The notes beneath the pieces are model-generated. The model worked only from the letters and a program-made list of their open reading frames with translations, ran no database searches and was not told the DNA's origin. A program made the translations under genes and the position numbers. Below, piece after piece: positions 4,758 to 6,109 of a stretch of DNA of 6,109 nt. How positions within the stretch are numbered: position 1 is the first letter of the stretch; the number at the start of each line of letters is the position of its first letter. Source of the stretch: an uncultured Erysipelotrichaceae bacterium. Its GTDB lineage: Bacteria; Bacillota_I; Bacilli_A; Erysipelotrichales; Erysipelotrichaceae. The stretch is taken from assembly GCA_937893115.1 (NCBI GenBank), contig CALBGK010000048.1:1-6109 (forward strand). The letters are read 5' to 3'.

Positions 4758-6109
4758 CTAAAATCTAAAATATAAAAATGGGTCATCAAAACCGCAGTAC
4801 ATACAATATAAACTGCTTATAAAAATAATTGTTAAAAAGGCAAAAATTACCTTATCGTTTTTAATTTTTTCTAAAATTATAAATGGTTTCTTCATGCACA
4901 ATAAGATTCCTATTAACAAGAATGGCCAATAAATATTCCAATATTTAATGTAGTCATAGCGAAAAGATGACCATAGTCCTTCCCCGAACAAAGGAAACAA
5001 ACGAAAGAAAAAAATGCGCCATTCTGTTAAATTCTCAATTGCAAATATTGACCACATAACAGGTATGAGAATAATCATATACAAATGTCCAATGAACTTA
5101 TGACCATTTAAAAAATTACCAATAATATATTTTTCCACAACTAGCACAAAAAATAGTGCTATTCCCCATAATATATAATTATATCCGGCTCCATGCCACG
5201 CTCCGGTAAGGATCCATACTATAAATAAATTCCTTATCGTGTAGAAAGTCCCGTGACGATTCCCGCCTAACGGAATATAAATATATTCTTTAAACCAACT
5301 TCCTAGCGTTATGTGCCAACGACGCCAAAATTCACTCATCGTTAAACTTGTGTAAGGAAAATCAAAATTTTTAGGCAATTCAAATCCCATCATTTTCCCT
5401 AATCCTATTGCCATTAACGAATAACCCCAGAAATCAAAATAGATCTGCAGGGAAAATGCAATAATAGCCATCCAAGCTAAAGGCGTCGAAATGCTTTCAA
5501 AACCAATGGTCTTGGTTTGAGTCCACAGTTTGCCTAATGGGTTAGCTAATAATACTTTTAATCCCAAACCAAAAACAAATATTTCTAAACCATTCTTGAT
5601 TCTATAAAAACTAATCTTTTTCTTAACCAATTCATTTTTAATACAATCATAAGTAACTATCGGACCGGCGATAAGTTGTTCAAACATAGCTATATACACT
5701 GCATAGCGCAACAAACTTTTTTCAGCTTTTATTTTCCCTTTATATATATCACAAAGATATGATAATCCTTGAAAAGTGTAAAACGAAATGCCAATAGGTA
5801 GTACGATATTAGAACTTATTTCGTAATTATCAAGAATTAAATTTATTTCCGATAAGATAAAATTAAGATACTTAAAAAAGAACAGCTGAGAAATATTTAT
5901 TATAACTCCGATAATAAGAATGCTTTTTTTATATTTTTTCTTGCATTTTTCTAAACATATGCCCATTAAATAATTTAATAAAATATTAACGATAAATACT
6001 GTTAGATACATCGGATTATCGACTGTCGAAATAAAATAAAAAACTAAGCTGGCCAATAATATCCAGTAGTTTTTAAAACCTCTTGGCATACGATAGTAGG
6101 GGATAAAAA
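4758..6109 (-). CDS. MBOAT O-acyltransferase, AlgI/PatA-like, 5' end outside window
   Basis: A polytopic membrane protein; 443 residues follow the ATG at 6089, but that Met is internal. The frame stays open upstream to the right edge (…IPYYR before MPRGF), there is no Shine-Dalgarno site there, and the family normally has about 20-30 more residues ahead of the KNYWILLASLVFY stretch. Numbered from that Met, hallmarks are PIGISFYTFQGLSYL (98-112), YFDFWGYSLMAIGL (217-230), SEFWRRWHITLGSWFKEYIY (252-271) followed by IPLGGNR, the LTGAWHGAGYNYILWG segment (294-309) with the conserved catalytic His299, and the C-terminal DDPFLYFRF. IPLGGNR favours the AlgI/PatA branch over DltB. Such proteins pass an acyl group, usually acetyl, across the membrane to an SGNH partner, here the gene 9 nt downstream. 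The substrate is inferred from the SigV/RsiV context as peptidoglycan; an exopolysaccharide is possible. DFWGYS replaces the more usual DFSGYS. Confidence 0.92.
   Translation of the reverse strand, partial: FIPYYRMPRGFKNYWILLASLVFYFISTVDNPMYLTVFIVNILLNYLMGICLEKCKKKYKKSILIIGVIINISQLFFFKYLNFILSEINLILDNYEISSNIVLPIGISFYTFQGLSYLCDIYKGKIKAEKSLLRYAVYIAMFEQLIAGPIVTYDCIKNELVKKKISFYRIKNGLEIFVFGLGLKVLLANPLGKLWTQTKTIGFESISTPLAWMAIIAFSLQIYFDFWGYSLMAIGLGKMMGFELPKNFDFPYTSLTMSEFWRRWHITLGSWFKEYIYIPLGGNRHGTFYTIRNLFIVWILTGAWHGAGYNYILWGIALFFVLVVEKYIIGNFLNGHKFIGHLYMIILIPVMWSIFAIENLTEWRIFFFRLFPLFGEGLWSSFRYDYIKYWNIYWPFLLIGILLCMKKPFIILEKIKNDKVIFAFLTIIFISSLYCMYCGFDDPFLYFRF

Noticed and set aside
6087..6109. ATG at 6089 as the true start of the MBOAT gene
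   Set aside because: The frame is open to the window edge, no Shine-Dalgarno site precedes it, and the family's N-terminal segment would be missing. Treated as a 5'-truncated gene.
3975..6109. DltB/DltD (teichoic acid D-alanylation) identity for the MBOAT and SGNH pair
   Set aside because: The MBOAT carries the AlgI/PatA-type IPLGGNR segment, the SGNH protein is much shorter than DltD, and no dltA or dltC is visible.

Overview
The window is AT-rich, and every convincing gene is read on the minus strand. Shine-Dalgarno sites (AGGAGG, AAAGGAG, TAGGAGA) are good, TGA is used as a stop, and a SigV/RsiV-type sigma/anti-sigma pair is present. Together these point to a low-GC Bacillota (Firmicutes) chromosome using the standard bacterial code. 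I cannot place it more finely. No tRNA, rRNA, CRISPR array, insertion sequence or phage gene is visible.

Right block (6109 down to 2613, in transcription order): an AlgI/PatA-like MBOAT acyltransferase whose N-terminus runs off the right edge, a membrane-anchored SGNH-fold esterase/transferase, an ECF sigma factor and an RsiV-type anti-sigma factor. Gaps are 9 nt or overlaps, so this is one tightly coupled operon. In characterised Bacillota, RsiV is a lysozyme receptor that releases SigV, and SigV switches on peptidoglycan O-acetylation through OatA, a fused AT3 plus SGNH protein. Here the same regulatory pair sits with a split MBOAT + SGNH pair, resembling PatA/PatB. The best reading is a lysozyme- or envelope-stress-induced O-acetylation operon built from non-OatA parts.

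A 147-nt gap (2466-2612) separates the blocks. It holds a good sigma-A-like promoter placed so close to the next start codon that the transcript would be leaderless, plus a possible 18-residue ORF.

Left block (2465 down to 1): an XpaC-like two-TM coiled-coil protein, a 164-residue protein I do not recognise, and the first 344 residues of a Clp/HSP100-type AAA+ protein that runs off the left edge. These genes overlap by 14 and 1 nt. The AAA+ protein keeps the fold signposts but has lost the Walker A lysine, the Walker B acid pair, the arginine finger, the sensor-2 arginine and the pore loop, so it looks like a pseudo-ATPase. XpaC-like proteins are usually linked to TelA (toxic-anion resistance). 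No telA is inside the window, but it could lie further downstream. This block is the least explained part of the window and the best candidate for an undescribed membrane-associated system.
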